A stretch of DNA of 64,000 bases from Danio rerio (GCF_049306965.1 NC_133182.1:73131001-73195000); one strand, 5' to 3'. Numbered from the stretch's first letter, positions 1 to 13,464 are shown. A program made the numbers and translations. Notes: a model not told the origin generated them from the sequence alone.

Positions 1-539
1 AGAAATTGAAATTCTAGATGATTACGCAACAGATAATTCAACAGATTTAAAGTGGTTTCTGCTGCTGTTTAGGAATGTAGTTTAAAAATACGCAGTTGGT
101 CACAGGTGTCTGATCGCAGAGAGCTGGAAAAGGGGGAGCAGCTGCGATCAGATCATTCCCTCAGAGTTAAAACATGCTATTTAAAGGCTTCCTCTCATCC
201 ACAACACAGTCGCAAACAAACAGCAGCAAAAACGCACAAGAATATCTGTGGTAATTCACTCACTCACAAGCACGCACACGCTGTTAATGGATGGACATAT
301 TTACTATGTTTCTTTTAAAATGCTACAGAATACTTTGTCTTTTGCATAAGCATGGGTGTATTTGGCAAGTATTTTCTTCTGTCAGGGCTGTGTTGCATAA
401 TTTTGATTTGCATTTTCACAAATATGTTGGTCTGGTATTGAAGCAGTGGCAATTTATATAGTACAAATTAGTAGAATGTGTTTGTACTAATTATACGGTA
501 CATTGCAACAAATAGCATCCATAAATATTCATATGATGT

Positions 540-1860
540 GCAATTCCTAGACTTAAAGTCCAACTGCATGATGTAAACTTGCAATTCTGAGAAATAAAGT
601 CATATCATATACAGTGCTCAGCATAAATGAGTATCCCATTTTGAGAATGAATATTTTTTATTAATTTCTCAGAGTATATAGGCAATGTATTTTGGTGCAT
701 TTAAACAAAACAGATTTATTAAACAGATATATTAATAAAAATTATGTTTTAGTCACCAAACATAGGGTGAATTTAGGTAAACTGGGACACTTTTTGCTAT
801 TGAGATGACTAAGAAAGTGTGTCAATTGAAATGAATTCACCCTATTTAGAAATTGAAAGAAAATACAATTAAATAAAAGCTAAATATTGCAAAAATAAAT
901 TACAACTGACAAAATTTCAACCAAATTTTGCTTCTCTTGATTTTTCCTCTTTTGAATTTGTATTTGTATTTAATATTTTTCTTTAACATAAATTTGGGTG
1001 TACTAATTTTGGGTGCAGTTATTTTGTTAGATAAGCTCCAGATTTGACTAATGTTTATGCGCAAATAAATTATAGTGTATAGCTTCCTATTAAAAATATG
1101 AACTTAAAAGAGAGATTTGTGAGGGGTATATCACACAACTTAACTTTAATTCTTAGAATTACGCAATTCTGAAGAAAAAAACCTGAATTAAGTAAGAGTA
1201 AAAGTCGCAATGATGTAAACTCACAATTTTGAGAAATAAAGTCTGAATTTTCAAAATTCAGAGACTTCTGAAAAAAAATATTATAACATTTGCAAATGCA
1301 ATTGCTTTTGAGAAATAAATTCAGAATTGCATGATGTAAACTCGTAATTCTAAGACAAAGTCAGAACTGCATGAAATCTGCAGAAAATTAAAAATCTGAT
1401 TTTTGATATATAATCTTAATTCTTAATTTTTAACCCTAACCCCAACCTAATAGTCTACTTATAATCTATTGAGAATTAGTTGGCCTGTAGATGCAATGTA
1501 ACTTAAATTCAACAAACGAACCATCAAAATAAAGTGTGACCCCGAATTCAGACTTTACTTCTCATTATTGTGAGTGTATCTCGCGATTATACTTTGTTTC
1601 TCTCATAATTACAGTCTGTTAGTCTGTTTCTTTATGTTTAATGGTTTACAGGTTTCACTATACAGTATGCTCATCACAGGCGATTTTTAAAATAATGTTT
1701 TAAGAAGCTTTAAAATTAATCTTTTTTTATATAGTGTACAAATAACAAATTACTTCTTTTTATTTCTACATTATATGAAAATGAACTAATATCTTGCAAT
1801 TCTGGTCTTTATTTTTCAAAATGTCAAGTTTACATCATGCAATTTTGAATTTATGAAGTT
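540..1860. repeat. Decayed AT-rich minisatellite, interrupted
   Basis: A loose tandem repeat whose unit contains a gene-free motif like AATTCTGAGAAATAAAGTC and GCATGATGTAAACT. It recurs at about 545-600, 1140-1390, 1545-1640 and (reversed) 1800-1860. A Tc1-like fragment sits between the first blocks. Copies are strongly diverged. Confidence 0.6.
610..1015 (+). mobile_element. Tc1/mariner-like non-autonomous fragment
   Basis: It begins TACAGTGCTCAGCATAAATG, a terminus I recognise from a fish Tc1-like family. It continues with the internal part (TGCATTTAAACAAAACAGAT) and stops around GGGTGTACTAATTTTGGG, where the inverted terminus would be expected. 3' terminus degraded. Confidence 0.55.
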
Positions 1861-1867
1861 TCACAAA

Positions 1868-2142
1868 CTAATTTCGAGAGGAGCACGTGATATGATTGAC
1901 TGCAGCTGGCCACTCATCTACACTCATTGGCTAGCCAATCAGATCGATCCAAACTCACTATAAATAACCTAGCTGAGATCTACTCCCTTATCTTCGTTTC
2001 CCGAAGAAACCCCCCAACCACCCCTTCTCCTCCTTTCCTCTTTTGCCGAGGGGAGCTCTCGAGAACTCCCCTCCCTGGGCTTAACTATCTCCGAGCTCAG
2101 GGTTCTCTCCCGGGACAGCATGCCAAACCTGCTAACTTGCTA
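1868..2142 (+). repeat. Dispersed repeat of unassigned class (family A, copy 1)
   Basis: Begins near ACTAATTTCGAGAGGAGCAC and ends near CGGGACAGCATGCC, with a TATAAATA-like box at about 1961. Related sequence in reverse orientation occurs at 21356-21510 and 24600-25015. It could be an old LTR or a promoter-bearing non-autonomous element; no coding part is visible. Confidence 0.45.
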
Positions 2143-2184
2143 ACAAGTTGTCAAACAGTATCTAAGTGTGAACTCTTGAAACTT

Positions 2185-2648
2185 CATTCTTTTCATTCTG
2201 ATAATATTTTTTCTTCAGGAAAAAGTCTTATTTGTTTTATTTTGGCTAGAATAAAAGCATTTGTAATTTTTTTAAACACCATTTTAGGGACAAAATTATT
2301 AGCCCTTTTAAGCTTTTTTTTCTCGATAGTCAACAGAACAAACCACCATTATACAATAACATGCCTAATTACCCTAAGCCAACTCGCCTAGTTAACCTAA
2401 TTAACCTAGTTAAGTCTTTAAATGTCACTTTAAGCTGTATAGAAGTGTCTTGAAAAATATCTAGTAAAATATTATTTACTGTCATCATGGCAAAGATAAA
2501 ATAAATCAGTTATTAGAAATGAGTTATTAAAACTATTATGATCAGAAATTTGTTGAAGAAAACTGCTCTCAATTAAATAAAAATTGGTGAAAAAATAAAC
2601 AAGCGGTCTAATAATTCAGGGGGGCTAATAATTCTGACTTCAACTGTA
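2185..2648 (-). mobile_element. CAGTTGAAGTC-family DNA transposon copy (non-autonomous)
   Basis: The right end reads GGGGGGCTAATAATTCTGAC then TTCAACTGTA. The body (GATAATATTTTTTCTTC, ACCTAATTAACCTAGTTAAG) matches copies at 10473 and 51318. The left terminus is degraded. The family's TA-flanked CAGTTGAAGTC ends suggest a Tc1-like origin. Strand is arbitrary. Confidence 0.65.
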
Positions 2649-3424
2649 TATAATATAATTTCAGTTCAATCTAAAAAGCTTAAAATGTGGCTTATTTTTG
2701 TGTTCTGATAACTACAGCTGCTGTTCATTTCACAGATGGATTTTTCACAGTAAACTAAAGCACAATGTATTCAGTATTGAAAATAGCCTTTGGTTGTCTA
2801 TGCCCTCAGTATACACTCCCACTCACTCACTTTTCTTCGGCTTTGTCCCTGATATATCAGAGGTCGGCACAGAGGAATGAACCGCCGCCCTCAGCATAAA
2901 TAGACACAAATCTATTTTTTTATTTCTTGCTTTATTTTTAAAATAAATAACACCAAACTAGCAGTGCTGCAAAGATCATTTAAATGAGCAGACACCTGTC
3001 AACATGTCTCTGACCCTAAACCCAGACATCAATCTGAGTGTGTGTGACTGTGCGTGGATGTGTGCATGTGTGTGTGACCTATAATGGCATGGGTATGACA
3101 ACATGTATTACAAGAAGTGGTTGACTTATGAAGACATTGTCCAATCATGTACAATTGTTTTTTCAAATCACAGTTGAGTTTTTTCAGAAAGTAAAAATGC
3201 AGAGTTTACTGTGAGATTATTAGGGATATGTTGGGGTAGGGCGATTAAAAAAATAGTTTGGACAGCATAAAAACAATGGACCCCTATGGAAGGTCCCCGT
3301 AGTTCACAAAAACCGTGTGTGTGTGTGTGTGTGTGTTGTATCCTGTATTCCTTACCAAAAAGGTAATAGCAATATATAAATCCCATTTGTTGGTAAACCA
3401 TGCATGCAGGGAATTCTGGGAAAG

Positions 3425-3545
3425 TCCATTTACGGTTATTCACCGTATATATTAAGGAAACATACCGTTAACCAGGTTACGGATTTGTACTGTAGCATTT
3501 TTACAGTTTTTTACCGTTGAAATCACGGCCATTTTTTACAGTGTG
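3425..3545. repeat. Dispersed short repeat with ACTGTAAAAAATGGCC end
   Basis: Contains repeated ACCGTT/ACGG motifs and closes with GGCCATTTTTTACAGTGTG, a common cyprinid MITE end. A GT microsatellite lies just before it (3317-3337). Confidence 0.4.
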
Positions 3546-3990
3546 ATTACGTAAGTCCTCATAAAGATAGATTCACATGTGTGTGAGTGTGTGCGTGTGT
3601 GTGTTTCTGCTTTTCTGATAACAGTCTTTCAGCAGTCACCCCTCTTTACATGAACAATGGTGCAATCTCTCTGCAGCATCTGCCTTGTGTCACACGTTAC
3701 AGGTGAGACATACACAGAAAGCAATGCAATCAATACACATTGGTCCCTATCTCACCAGCACAGCATGTGCACACAAACATTGCCATCCAACACAGAGATG
3801 TGCTGCTGGTGCTTGTATCCAGTCTGTATCAAATGTTCCATATCATATACAAGATTGAGAGAATAATTCACCTAGGAAGGGCTTATCAGTCTATGCTGAT
3901 CAGCCATAACATTGATTGATAACGTGAATAACATTGCATCGTTACATTTAAAGTTCTATGGCAAGCTGATTGAATGTACTATCTATTTAT

Positions 3991-4350
3991 ATTCGTTCAT
4001 TCATTTTCTTTTCAGCTTAATCCTTTTATTAATAAGGGGTCACCACAGTGGAATGAACCGCCAACTTATCCAGAATATGTTTTACGCATGGGATGTCCTT
4101 CCAGCCACAACAAGACACCCATACACTATTGCATTTACACACATACGCTATACGGCCAATTTAGTTCATCCAATTCACCTGTAACTCATATCTTTAGACT
4201 TGTGGGGTAAACCGCAGCAACCGGAGGAAACACCCAAACGGGGAGAACATGCAAATTGACACAGAAATGCCAACTGACCCAGCCAGGGCTTTAACCAGAA
4301 ACCGTCTAGCTGTGAGGCGATTGTGCTACCCTTTGCGCCACTGTGATGCC
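3991..4350 (-). mobile_element. DANA-type tRNA-derived SINE
   Basis: Near full length in reverse: starts at the ATTCATTTTCTTTTCAGC tail, passes through GGTCACCACAGTGGAATGAA and ACACCCAAACGGGGAGAAC, and ends at the tRNA-like head (CTGTGAGGCGATTGTGCTAC). Strand is given relative to the tRNA-like head. About 15-20% diverged from other copies by eye. Confidence 0.85.
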
Positions 4351-4397
4351 ACAATCTATATTCACACTAGTCTCAGAAATAAAGGTATGCAAGCTGT

Positions 4398-4592
4398 CAC
4401 TGGGGTGGTACCTTTTCAAAAGGTGCACATTTTAACTTAAAGGGTACATATTAATATCTCAAAAGCATATATTAGTACCTAAAATGTTTAAAAGGATCGC
4501 TTTTGTATGTTTTAGGTACTAATATGTACTCTAATGGTTTTAATATGGACTTTTTAGGTACCCATTTGTACCTTTTGAAAATTTTTAGGATG
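4398..4592. mobile_element. Palindromic MITE with GTACCTTTT ends
   Basis: Left GTGGTACCTTTTCAAAAGGT and right CATTTGTACCTTTTGAAAA form an inverted pair around repeated TACTAATATGTAC motifs. No coding capacity. Class not assigned. Confidence 0.5.
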
Positions 4593-4974
4593 GAGAGTGT
4601 GAGAATTAGGACGCAGCAAGATATTTAGACACAAAATGCACATTTTCAAAGGAGAATAACTGACTTTAGCATTGTTTTTCAGATAAAGTATGTTCAATTT
4701 GTATGTTTCTTAAATATCTAGAAATATATTATGGTATTTGTATGCTTTAGAAGAGTCCAAAACTTACAGCACCTTCAGAGGGTCAACATTTTTATTTTAT
4801 TATTTTATTTTTATCAACACGGAAAACACAAACAAAATGGGATCACTTCCAGTGCACCCAAAACTAGAATTAAGTCACTTGTTTTTATTCTGTTTGAGGT
4901 AATGGGTGTGGCTAACATACTTAACCACGCCCCGCCTACTGTCAGTGTTGACAACAAACAGAAATGATGATGAG

Positions 4975-5450
4975 GAGGAGTCTGTTAGGTTGTAATCAAA
5001 TGTGTCTCATTTCTCCTTTTGAGTGAAGGTCCCGGCCATTAGATCGCCCCCTGGGGGCTGGCTGCAGTACAAGTAATAAAGCCCGCCTCCTTCATGTTAA
5101 TGAACAAGACTTGAGCCCAAATAAAAAAATTCATTACACTTTCAATAAAATATCCTGAAAGATGGTTCTAGTCGATTAAAGCACTGGTTATCAGCTGATA
5201 TAGGTGCAGATCTTCATTTTTGTACACAGTATGTTTTTAGCCAGTAATTTAATGCTGGGCGTGTAATCATGATTGACAGCTTCTCTAGGCAGACCGTCTG
5301 AGCTTCAGGAGGAAATTGTAGTGTTATTAATTGATTTCTGTGTTATTTTACCATGATAAAAGGAGTTGTTCAGCAAAAAACTATACTTTCTGACATACAG
5401 GATCTGATGGATCCCTGTTTATTTGTTAAAGTGAGGGTTTTATTGGGCTT
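4975..5450. other. Intergenic, repeat-like but unassigned
   Basis: Contains ATCGCCCCCTGGGGGCTGGC, a core I associate with a dispersed fish repeat. A related style of sequence occurs at 6790-7140 (GGGGGGCGTGGTTGG). No gene seen. Confidence 0.3.
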
Positions 5451-5451
5451 T

Positions 5452-5833
5452 CCCTGCTGAAAAATCTAGCTTAAACCAGCCTAGGCTGGTTGGCTGGTTT
5501 TAGCTGGTTGACCAGCCTGGCTTTAGAGGGGTTTTGGCCATTTCCAGGCTGGTTTCCAGCCATTTCCAGCCTGGTCTTAGCTGGTCAGACTGGAAAATGA
5601 CCAGCTAAATCCAGCTTGACCAGCTTGGTTTAAGCTGGACATAGCTGGTTTTGGCTGGGCTCCTAGCCTGGCTAGGCTGGTCAAGCTGGTTTTAGCTGGC
5701 CATCTCCCAGCCTGACCAGCTATGACCAGAAATGGCTGGAAACCAGCCAAAACCCCTTAAAAACAACCCTGGTCGACCAGCTAAAACCAGCCAACTAGAC
5801 TAGGCTGGTTTAAGCTGTTTTTTTTCAGTAGGG
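5452..5833. mobile_element. Large foldback (palindromic) element rich in CAGCTGGTT
   Basis: Runs from CCCTGCTGAAAAATCTAGC to TTTTTTCAGTAGGG. The two halves are near-complete inverted copies built from CTGGTT/AACCAG units (TTAAACCAGCCTAGGCTGG on the left, CTAGGCTGGTTTAAGCTG on the right). Non-coding. A related, interrupted copy lies at 31005-32386 and a partial one at 45120-45236. Confidence 0.75.
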
Positions 5834-7934
5834 TTATTATTTGTTTTCTGATACACGCTTAGCCATGATAGGGAAAATACAGGTGATCGCTATCTAGCAG
5901 CAATTCTCTTTATGGGTCTGAAATAATAATTAGAAAAACAAAACTAATGTTACCTAATCTCCACACTGATCCCCTGTAACGTGATGTGAATTTGATTTAA
6001 AAGACGTCTCTGACATTTTGAGTTTCGGCATGTTGAGCTAATCTACTGAATTTGATGTTATAAAATAATAATGTTCTAGAAACCGAACCTTATTTAACAG
6101 CTGTAAATATTATTTATATACATCATTTTCTGTTGACTTTTTTTTTTTAAACTCCTAATACACATTAACATGAATGTAAATTCCTCTTTGCCAGATATAA
6201 TAAAGGCATCGAATAAACCAAATGAAAACGAAGGCAAAAAATGATAAGCAATATACAAGCGATGTTGCAGCAGCTGATAGACATCAGTTAATGTATTAAT
6301 ACTGCGACGTTTATCGTACAAATTGACAAGGATTATTTTATATAGTGCAGGGATGGGATGTGTAAATGTCCTGTTGATATTTAGAAATCTTGCTGTGTTT
6401 ATCTTTTAAATGCATGATTTTTCCTGCGTGGTAAATCGTTATCTATGGTGTGTGGGCTATATTTTAGGTCCTGTTGATAGCTCATTAAACATAAAAACCT
6501 AAAAATGTATGTGTTGTTTATATGTTATTGTTCTTAATTTACAAGTGATATTTCTACCCCTGTGAAGATCATAAATACCAACAACCCGCTATAAGAGAAA
6601 TATTTTTGGAGCTCATATTAGTCTACCTCAGGCTAGAGTGTCTGAAAGATTGTTTATTTCCGCAGTCCAACATATATAGCTTTTATCAAATTATAACAGC
6701 TTACATCACACAGTTTTTAAATCGTATGTTATTACATGTTTTTTTAAATGTAAGTGCTTATATTCACAGTGGCAAGCATTTGTTATAGTGCAGATACGGG
6801 CGGTCAAGTGAGAAGTTTGGGGGGCGTGGTTGGTTTCCCTTCCACGCATGCCCATGCTTTAATTTCAGCAGTGTTTTGCAACAGTTTGTGCCTATCATGA
6901 GGCGTTTTGCCTTCAAAGCGTTCAATGGAAAAAGACGCTTTTGCATCGTCCAAACCTTTTACAGTTATTGGTTATAAGAGCTCTCCCAAAACCCATGTCT
7001 AGATCTCTCTGAATGAAACGCCTACTTTACTGCATCCAATCAGCTCACAGTAGAAAAAACAAGCCACGCCTACTGTTTTCTCATTTAGTATTCTGTTTCT
7101 CTAGGAACTGCAATATAAAAAATGGCTGCAGCTTCCAGCTTGTGTGGACTTTAAGCGGACTTTATTAATGGACTAATCTAGGGAAGTGAAGACTGTGATA
7201 CAGTCTAGAACTCACATGAATACCTTAATTTTTTTGGATCATTGCCCTGCTTTGACATGAACTATGTTCTTTTACATCAACTTGGTATATTTATAACACA
7301 GCATGCATGACTAATTTTAAAGCGATTAATTTATGAAAAGAATGGTCATTCAGAATCTTCGTCATAAACCAGCCTAATCTGTAAGTGGGCCAGCAAAGCC
7401 AGCCTAGCGCGTGTCAAAAGTTCAATCTAGACATCGAATTATCACAGCACGAATCAACAATCAATCGAATCAACAGTTGAACGTCAGACGAGCAAACATC
7501 TGAGAGGTGACGCGCATGAGACTATACTCACAACTTTAATCTCGAATCAATTCCCACTTTCTCAATTTTCAGCTTCAATCAAAGCTTCACGCTCACTCAT
7601 GTCAGTCGTCATTTGACTACACGCAGCAGCCGCTCTGGAAATTACTGCTGGGTGGTTTTGTGGTTTATTTAAGGGGATAAAAACAAATCAGTGAAGTGAT
7701 ATAATCCTCCGAAAGATGAGTCAAGAGCCTCTTTTTTCAAACAAAAGATGATTGAAACATTCACAATTCTCTGTGTTCGGGTTGTGTGAATAATTACACA
7801 AACAAATTGAATGGTTTGCAATCTTCACGCAAGGCTGCCTGATAATCTGAACCTCAAATCAGGGGTCGGACTAAGAGAGAATGATTTTAGCTAGCTAAAC
7901 TAAATGTCTAGTTATGTTTGGTGTTATTTTAGAC
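5834..7934. other. Intergenic, no supported gene
   Basis: AT-rich single-copy-looking DNA. Short frames at 6094-6321, 6606-6788 and 6764-6946 have no domain or splice support. 6790-7140 looks like a dispersed repeat. Confidence 0.6.
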
Positions 7935-8158
7935 CATGGGTGGCCAACCCTGTTCCTGGAGAGCCACCTTCCTGCAGATTTCAGTTGCATATCAAACACC
8001 TTTTTCATATCAAACACATTTTCAGTTACCCATATCAAACACACCTGAACCAATTAATTAGGACCTGAACACCACGTGATAATTACAGGTGTTTGATATG
8101 GGTTGCAACTGAAATCTGCAGGAAGGTGGCTCTCCAGGAACAGGGTTGGCCACCCCTG
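7935..8158. mobile_element. hAT-like palindromic MITE with target-site duplication
   Basis: The ends are inverted copies (GGTGGCCAACCCTGTTCCTG left, AACAGGGTTGGCCACCCCTG right) extending about 50 bases. Flanking octamers TTTTAGAC (7927-7934) and TTATAGAC (8159-8166) agree at 7 of 8, as expected for hAT. No coding. Confidence 0.75.
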
Positions 8159-8429
8159 TTATAGACCATTTTAAGGGGTGTAAACAAAAACAATGGTCCC
8201 AATGTATTTCCTGTTTTACATTTTTTTATTTCTATAGCTTCCAAGAATCCAAAAAGGGTTTATGCCCTGTTTACATACACTTTATAAAAAGGCACATAAC
8301 CATTAAAAGAAGTGAGATGGTAATGTGACTAATCTTTTTCTCTTTTAGGTAAGTTAGGATTTTTAAATTTGTTTCTGTTATGCCTAATAGCAGAATAATG
8401 ACAGAGATATTTTTAAGAAATTGTTAAAA

Positions 8430-9518
<1,089 letters not shown>

Positions 9519-9558
9519 TTGATAAATAATGTTATGATAGTTGTTAACTTAATGTTAT

Positions 9559-9892
9559 GAGCACCTGGAGGAAACCCACATGAACACGGAAAGAACACGC
9601 AAACTCCACACAGAAATGCCAACTGACCCAGCCGGGGCTCAAACAAGCGACCTTCATGCTGTGAGGCGAGTGCTCCGGTTTCCCCCACAGTCCAAAGACA
9701 TGCTGAATTGAATTTAAAAAAGGCCATAGTGTATGTGTGTGAATGAGTGTGTATGGGTGTTTTTACTGGGTTTGCAGCTGGAAGGGCATTCGCTGTGTAA
9801 AACATATGCTGGATAATTTGGCGGTTCATTCTGCTGTGGTGACCCCTGATGAATAAAGGGACTAAGACGAAGGAAAATTAAGGAATGAGTAA
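9559..9892. mobile_element. Two half DANA SINEs joined in opposite orientation
   Basis: 9559-9669 is the head half in reverse (GGAGGAAACCC to CTTCATGCTGTGAGGCGAG). From about 9670 the sequence switches to the plus-oriented tail half (GCTCCGGTTTCCCCCACAG to AGGGACTAAGACGAAGG). The switch point is the GCTCCGG/CCGGAGC region present in both. Confidence 0.7.
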
Positions 9893-10424
9893 TAATAATA
9901 GGCAGGTAAAGTAATAAGCCAATCATTAATAAGAATTGACACTTAAACTAAAGTGTTACCAAAGTCTCCATAATAAAATTATCATGATATTTTGTATTAT
10001 TAATTGTAAGGACGTCTAGAAGCATGTTTTGGATAATTGTGCTTTTGGCAGTGATTTGTGCAGCAGCACAAGTAAACTTTAGCACTTAAATATCACTTCT
10101 TTACATCTTCTATAATAATTAACTTGCAAGGATAAATGTCCAGTTAGGCTGGGGATCAGACAGCCGAGCGCTTTGTTGTCGAGCCACATAGTAATTCAGC
10201 TCAGCAGTGTAAAAATACATTACACTATATTATCTATGCATTTGTCTATGTCCTGGTGGTATATTGTTACAGAGTGTGTTCTCTATATTTTCATTCTCAG
10301 TATGCACAAATCGTTAATTAATAAAGATATGCAAATGAGTTCCGGGCATGATGTTCTTAGGAACAATAGAACTATTTTTTTCCTTTATGTCAAGACACAT
10401 CAAAGTTTATGATGAAGATTTTTT

Positions 10425-10427
<3 letters not shown>
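9893..10427. other. Intergenic, nothing recognised
   Basis: AT-rich DNA with short frames only; no domain, RNA or repeat identified. Confidence 0.5.

Positions 10428-10470
<43 letters not shown>
10428..10470. repeat. AT microsatellite
   Basis: About 43 bases of alternating TA, directly abutting a CAGTTGAAGTC transposon end. Confidence 0.95.
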
Positions 10471-10472
<2 letters not shown>

Positions 10473-10476
<4 letters not shown>

Positions 10477-10850
10477 TTGAAGTCAGAATTATTAGCCCCC
10501 TTTGATTTTTGTTCTTTTTTAAATATTTCCCAAATGAAGTTTGACAGAGCAAGGAAATTTTCACAGTATGTTTGATAATATTTTTTTCTTCTGGAGAAAG
10601 TCTTATTTGTTTTATTTTGGCTAGAATAAAATCAGTTTTTATTTTTTAATGAACCATTTTAAGGTCAAAATTATTAGCCCCTTTAAAGCCCTTTTTTTTT
10701 TTTTGACTGTCTACAGAACGAACCATCGTTATATAATAACTTGCCTAATTACCCTAACCTGCCTAAACTATCCCTATAAAATTAAACTTCTGTTATTCAA
10801 AAGAGCCTAAAGAAATAAACAGCAGCCTAATAAATCCTAGCCTAAATAAT
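10473..10850 (+). mobile_element. CAGTTGAAGTC-family DNA transposon copy
   Basis: Left terminus intact (CAGTTGAAGTCAGAATTATT then AGCCCCC), body typical of the family (TTTGACAGAGCAAGGAAATT, GGCTAGAATAAAA, TTGCCTAATTACCCTAAC). The right side decays after about 10790. Confidence 0.75.
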
Positions 10851-11013
10851 AACAAAATCATCTGTCCAGTAATTTTTTTACAAACATAGTACAATAGAAT
10901 ACATCTCACAACAATTATGAACAAAATAAAGATACATGAAATAAAATAAAAGAAATAATCTCAGTTATACAAAGTATAAACAGATGCCAGGGGTAAAAAA
11001 ATAAAAAGGTAAG

Positions 11014-11056
<43 letters not shown>
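11014..11056. repeat. TAA trinucleotide microsatellite
   Basis: About 14 TAA units. Confidence 0.95.
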
Positions 11057-11058
<2 letters not shown>

Positions 11059-11737
11059 GTTCAATAAATGAAATGGACATAATGCTTGAAATGTTTTTCT
11101 AGCTTTTCTGTTTTTAATGTTACAGAATGTAGTACCATATTGTTTATAAAATGAACACAATTTGGCTTAGCTTTGGCCTATTTCTTGACATGAATATGGT
11201 ATTTTCCAAGTATTATTAGTTGTATGAAAAATAGGTTGTACTTTTTAAAATCAATTCCATCTTATACTAAAGCAAATATGACATCATAAAACCCAATTTG
11301 TATTAGTGTACCAAATGTCCTTGAAATAAAGTTAGAAACATCAATACAAAATAATCTTGAGTATACACACTGAAAAAAAAAATAGATGAGTAACAGTTTC
11401 CACAAAAATTACAAGAGCTCTCTATCAACTTAAAACCGTTCAAATAACTCTTTTACAGGACATATTCTGTGTGATATTTTAAAAGATACCCCTGTCCAGT
11501 AAAAACACGACGCTTCTGCTTCAGAAATGGGTCACCTGTGATCATTATAAGGCCGTTCAGCACGTGACCTGAGTTTGATTTGCTACAGGTGTTCTTCTTA
11601 CCCGGCGCGTCTCCCGTGTGTGTGTGTGTGTGGATTCTGTTTGCTTACAGTTCATTTGTTGTCAAACTGTGTGTGTCATTTGAAAAACAAGGAACTTTCA
11701 AATCGCCATGGATTATTAATAATACTGCACCATCATC

Positions 11738-12533
11738 ATGTCCGACACCACCAACGTCTCCATCCCAGCAGTGGACTTCAATATCACGGATCTACACAGG
11801 ACACTAGAGGCTCACCGCCCCATTAAAATCGGCATCATCTCTGTTTTGGGAGTGATGATAACTTTGGGAAACATTGCAGTGGTGATGGTCATAGCTTCAG
11901 CGGTGTCGGGATGGTCCAGAAACTCCCGGTATTTTCTCTTATCGTTAACGGGAGCGGACTCCGCGTTCGCGCTGCTTATAATGCCGCTCAATCTGTGCGT
12001 GAGTCTTATAAAGGAGTATAACGCGGGCCCGGACCCCTTCTGTCACATCGTGGCGTTTTTCAACGCAACCATTTACTCCACCTGCATGTACACGCTTGCG
12101 ACCATAAGCCTGGAAAGATACATAGCAGTGTTTTACCCCCTGAAATACTCAGTCTTGCTGACCAGGAGAAGAGCATTGCTTTTAATCTCATTCTCGTGGG
12201 TTTTCCCCCCAGTGCTCCTGTTCCCCATCTCTTTCCCTGCGGGCATCATTGAAGTGCACTTCTCCAGAGCCTCGCTAGTGTGCAACCCGCTGTATTCCAG
12301 CAATGTCAGCTATTCTCTCACTCTTACCTGCTTCATCTTCTTCCCCTGCTCGGCCATCATGACTTTCTGTAACCTCAGGCTTTGGGTAGCTGCCAAGAGG
12401 CAGAGGTCAAAGTTGAGGAGACACAGCTGGGGTGGTGGATACAGGCCTAAAGTCGCCTTGAGGGTCCTGGTGCCGGTCATGACTGTGTACTACACCTGCT
12501 GGACGCCCTGCATGGTCATCATGTTGTACAATG
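11738..12533 (+). CDS. Orphan class A GPCR, exon 1 (N-terminus to TM6)
   Basis: First coding exon of a seven-transmembrane plasma-membrane receptor expected to signal through heterotrimeric G proteins; ligand unknown. It starts at the ATG in a CATCATGTCC context and encodes 265 codons plus one base before a GTGAG donor at 12534. Visible class A landmarks are: two N-glycosylation sequons (NVS 6-8, NIT 15-17), TM1 with GN at 44-45, TM2 Asp74 (2.50), Cys102 at the top of TM3 and Cys182 in loop 2 (likely disulphide), an ERY motif at 126-128, a basic third loop, and CWTP at 254-257 in TM6. Position 3.32 is Asn109, not Asp, which argues against an aminergic receptor. Joined to exon 2 the protein is 375 residues, a normal length for the class. 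I do not recognise the subfamily. Existence as a real gene is well supported; identity is open. Confidence 0.9.
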
Positions 12534-12589
12534 GTGAGAGAGTGATTCATTCATGACATTTTGTGGTGGAAATCAACATGGTGTTTAGG

Positions 12590-13366
12590 CAGGGGCGGAT
12601 TTAGTGATTTGGGGACACTTCCATGCCCAAAAGTCCTAAAATGCACCTTTTGTATTTTTTATTTATTTTAATGTTTGTTTGTTCTTTTTCTTATTACTCA
12701 ATCTCCTTTTCTACATTTTATCTTAATGCAAAATAATAATATGTAAAGCATCTTGTAAAACTTTTGAAATTTTTGTTTTCTTAAAATGAATTCACATTTA
12801 TAACAATAAATAAACTATTTTGTTTTTAAATTTGTGCAGATGTAACAATTACCTTTAAAAAAAAAAAAAAATAGACTCTCGCCTAATAAAATATGGTAGA
12901 AAACTGTTATATATAATTTATAGGTATCATTTATACATCTCTGTAGTTATTTGGGGGCCCTAAGCGGCCGCTTACCTTACTTATTAATTATTAGCCCCCT
13001 TTGAATTTTGTTTTTCTTTTTCAAATATTTCCCAAATGATGTTGAACATAGCAAGAAAATTTTCACAGTATGTCTGATAATATTTTTTCTTCTGGTGAAA
13101 GTCTTATTTGTTTTATTTTGGCTAGAATAAAAGCAGTTTTAATTTTTTTATGAACCATTTTATAGTCAAAATTATTAGCCACTTTAAGCAATTTTTTTTT
13201 AATTTGTGCAGATGTAACTATTACGTTTAAAAAAAAAATGAGACCCTCGCCTAATAAAATACGTTACAAAGCTAGTTATATATAATTTTTAGGTATTATT
13301 TATACATCTCTGTAGTTATTTGGGGGCCCCAAGCAGCCGCTTGCTTATTGGTTAAATCCACCCCGA
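12590..13366. mobile_element. hAT-like element with perfect 8 bp duplication
   Basis: Left end CAGGGGCGGATTTAGTG, right end GGTTAAATCCACCCCGA (inverted), flanked by identical TGTTTAGG octamers at 12582-12589 and 13367-13374. Internally about 145 bases occur twice (12830-12975 and 13200-13345), both ending in GGGGGCCC then GCCGCTTA-like sequence, and the space between holds a fragment of the CAGTTGAAGTC family. Non-coding. Confidence 0.8.
12985..13195 (+). mobile_element. Fragment of a CAGTTGAAGTC-family element inside the hAT-like element
   Basis: ATTATTAGCCCCCTTTGAAT followed by TTTCACAGTATGTCTGATAA and GGCTAGAATAAAAGCAG; lacks both ends. Confidence 0.65.
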
Positions 13367-13464
13367 TGTTTAGGAGAATATCTATGCTGCCCTAATTTAT
13401 AAGCACAACATTTGATGATAAAGTTGTGAAACATGAATTTTAAGTGTTTTAGTTGGTAGTTTTT

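Noticed and set aside
11575-11826. Two overlapping frames upstream of and over the receptor start
   Set aside because: Out of frame with the receptor, low-complexity, and they end within the first exon.
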